From contig JBAMJR010000187.1 of the NCBI GenBank assembly GCA_038501785.1, positions 502,501-566,500 of the forward strand: 64,000 nt of DNA, written 5' to 3'. The stretch comes from Myoxocephalus aenaeus. Taxonomy: Eukaryota; Chordata; Actinopteri; Perciformes; Cottidae. Position 1 is the first letter of the stretch, and each line of letters opens with the position of its first letter. Below are positions 61,401 through 64,000 of this stretch, piece by piece. Under the pieces are notes generated by a model, which ran no database searches, was not told the DNA's origin, and worked only from the letters and a program-made list of their open reading frames with translations. Made by a program: the position numbers and the translations under genes.

Positions 61401-64000
61401 GCATGAAGTCAATGAGTCACACTCTCACTGTGGAGTCAGTTAATGACATCTAAACACGAATACAATTACATTATTTTTCAAAGAAAACGTATTGCAAAAA
61501 TTGGAAAATGGTAGCCTGTGTCTAACCCAAGAGAAGGGGAGGGTAGGAGAGTTAGATGATGCAAATTGACCTTTTGACCCACATCCCTGCGCCTTTCTGA
61601 ATGGGAAGTTACATTCTAAACTGCAAGACTATGTAATGTAGCAAAGTCTAAAAAATCCTAACATGCCAAAGACAGAATTATTTGCAGAGAGGGAACAGTA
61701 GTGTTTCTGCTAGTTTAACCACTACCTATAGCATTCAATGCAAACCGCTTGGCTTGCCACAAAGAGTACGACTTACGGTGAAAACTATGTTTGCAGAAGG
61801 TGGTTTTACTAGAAAAGTCTATATAAACAATACGATCCATGATGCCATTCTAATTTCTCTCCAGAAACATACGTTGTACACACACACAAATACTCTATTA
61901 GCTTGCCACTAGTTAATTTTGTGGACCACGGAGAAAATGGAAAAAGGCTATAATTAATGCAGATTCTTTCAGTCGACATACAAAGCACGATGACCATAGG
62001 ACAATCCACCAAAGGGGGAATTCTCCCGCTAGACTGAGTGCCAATGTGGATTCCCTGTGTACTTCCGAGACCAGGGTGACAGTCTCACAAAAGCTGTCAT
62101 GGTTAACACACAGCAACCCACAGGGAGGAGCGAGAGCCAGACAACGAGGAATACAGCATGGGGGAAGGTATTCGGTACAAGTAGACTATGATGATGAAGG
62201 ACAAATTAGATTGAATATGATAATAAGATGCAAATCTGTCTGGTTCAAAATTTAGTAAATCATTTAATAAAAAAAAAACTTCTGTTAATCAAAGCCATAC
62301 AGACAGTCTATGAAATAGACGTCAGTTATTTTCCCATGAGGCCATTCTAATTTTAGACCACTTTACTGAGTCAGCAGTAGCCATAGGAACAGTCAAAATA
62401 CTGTATGAGGCAGACAAAAGGCTATAAAACAGACTTATTTAAATGATAAATAATAAGGTAAACTAATTGTCTCTTACAACACATTTGTCACACTTTTTTC
62501 CCCCTTGTATAACTTGCACATTGCTGACCACCCGTCTTCATTGCTGGAGCAGAATTAAGTATATAGGGAATAAAAGGCAACTAATATGACACCTCTTCCT
62601 TGCAGCGTTTGATTTTCTTTTCTTTGTTTATTGAATGTTAAGTATATGAACAGACGGCTCCACGTGCCTCCTCTGGGCACATTTTCTACCATGAAATGTC
62701 CATTTTGTCTTCAGCAATCAAATGCCATTAACTCTTCAAGTGTCGAGAGCAACTCTCCTATGGATTTCAAAGGATTACTCATCTATGCTGGTGGCCCCCG
62801 AGGAGAGAAAACAACTGACAGGGTCTTTAGTTTTAGCTTGTCAGAAACAGGAACAGTTCCTGCAGCTCCGAAACCCTCAACTCAGATTCACACGCACTTG
62901 ATAATGAGAACAAATTAGCTGCTTTATGCAAACGCAAAGATGCTGTAGGCAAAGCAAGACTGCCGAATGATTTGAATCCAAAGCACTATGACTCTGCCTG
63001 TCTCTCTTTTCCGTTCTGATGCACACTCTGCAGTGGCCTGAGCTCTGGAATGCCTTCCCCACCGGCCCCAGGGGAAGAGAGACTGACAGGGAGGGGTATG
63101 TGTGTCTTGGGGAGAAGAAGTAGAGGAGGAGGAGGAGGAGGAGGAGGGTAGCACCATGACATTTCCCATTCCTTTTCATAAATCGACAATTTAAGTGGCT
63201 ATGGGGGAAATGTCTAGATATGTGACAGGAAAGCACTAGGAAGACCAATAAAGGGACTGTCAGAAGAGAAATACAGTGTGCTACAGAATAGTACAAAAGT
63301 CAAGTGAAGCAGATTTTAATTAGACCATTCTCACTGAGTAAGAGGATATTGCTGCGAATACAGATGAACTGCTTGACCTACCTGAGAAAAGTCTATGCAG
63401 AGAAGAGCAGGTGTACAAAAATGGTGTCTAGATTAGATTAGATTTATTTTTAACATAAAGCTAATAATGAGAAAACAAAACAAGAATAGCCAATACAATA
63501 AACAGTACAATTACAAACAATTACAAATAACTAAATGAATAAATAGATTTTCGCGGTTTAATGTTTGCATATTATAGACAAAGGACAATAGCACACATTG
63601 CACAAATGCAAATGTTTAACCACCCATGAAATGTTGAACTGCAAAGGGCTTGACCTTGTTTCATCAGAGATTTGGAATAAATTATGGCAGATCCACCGTT
63701 GACATTCCTGCCTGGAGAGTTATTGATATTTATGCAGGCAGAATCTTGTGTGAGGTCCCGGTATGAATGTCTCTCTGCAGGCCTCCTGAATACCAGACAC
63801 TAAGCAAGTGGGGCGCACGGTTCAATACACCGTCTCTCCTCCTATCCATTCTTGTCCAACACCCCTAATCTTAATCAAAGCCCTTCGAGTGGTCAAAGGG
63901 AGTCAGCTGCTGTCCGTGCTTTAACACTCTTCAACTAAGTTTGAAGTACTTGGCATGAGTTTTTACATTCTTCACATACCTGAGTGCATACCTACAACAA
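55459..64000 (-). other. tanc1 upstream intron (at least 8.5 kb), no exon placed
   Basis: E1 begins with a split codon, so this region must be at least partly intron. I searched for a rightward exon carrying the Lys-rich TANC1 N-terminus and found none. The stretch holds an AT-rich block at 58920-59400, poly-T at 60287-60297, a GGA repeat at 63123-63147 and a tandem ATTAG motif near 63432-63445. No promoter or CpG island is evident, so the transcription start is likely beyond the right edge. Confidence 0.7.
63123..63147. repeat. (GGA)n short repeat
   Basis: Eight GGA/AGG units inside a purine-rich patch. Poly-Pro and poly-Ser/Leu frames read across it are artefacts. Confidence 0.9.

Overview
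The window is a piece of a ray-finned fish genome, probably a percomorph teleost. It is AT-rich, spliced, full of long CA/GT, GA/CT and AT microsatellites, and it carries several repeat families that I recognise as common in teleosts. I see no bacterial, viral or organellar genes.

One gene accounts for all the coding sequence I can support: a tanc1 orthologue (tetratricopeptide, ankyrin and coiled-coil containing 1, a postsynaptic scaffold with a STAND-type NTPase core). It lies on the minus strand and spans nearly the whole window. I could place 17 consecutive coding exons (called E1 to E17 here, in transcript order) from about 55.46 kb down to 0.09 kb. Every junction has AG/GT splice dinucleotides and matching phase. 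Together they give an uninterrupted reading frame of about 1130 codons. The start codon, promoter and 5' UTR lie beyond the right edge. The remaining ankyrin repeats, the TPR region and the C-terminus lie beyond the left edge.

The protein reads in this order: a Ser/Pro-rich N-terminal disordered segment (E1-E6); a linker and the P-loop with Walker A sequence GSVGYGKT (E7); a variable Ser/Pro linker (E8); the rest of the NTPase with Walker B sequence ILIDGLNEAE (E9-E10); the long C-terminal helical arm of the NTPase module (E11-E13); and the start of the ankyrin array (E14-E17). The family choice rests on near-identity to TANC1 in many blocks, for example LAKGVSMSLPSSPLLPRQ, RKPKYVESPRVP, TRLGFLLGEGIP and SPCSTLNS.

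The introns make up about 95% of the window and hold repeats rather than other genes. They include a complete hAT-type MITE with perfect 8-bp target-site duplications (19566-19875), a second MITE-like element (49206-49395), a decayed LINE reverse-transcriptase fragment (about 27109-27345), several teleost retroposon tails, and very long microsatellites. The most notable architecture is around E3 (35520-35653). Its polypyrimidine tract is itself a CT microsatellite, CA and CT repeats lie upstream, and a complementary GA repeat lies downstream in the transcript. E9 has two tandem splice donors 6 nt apart that would add or remove two residues. I found no strong evidence of an undescribed genetic system.
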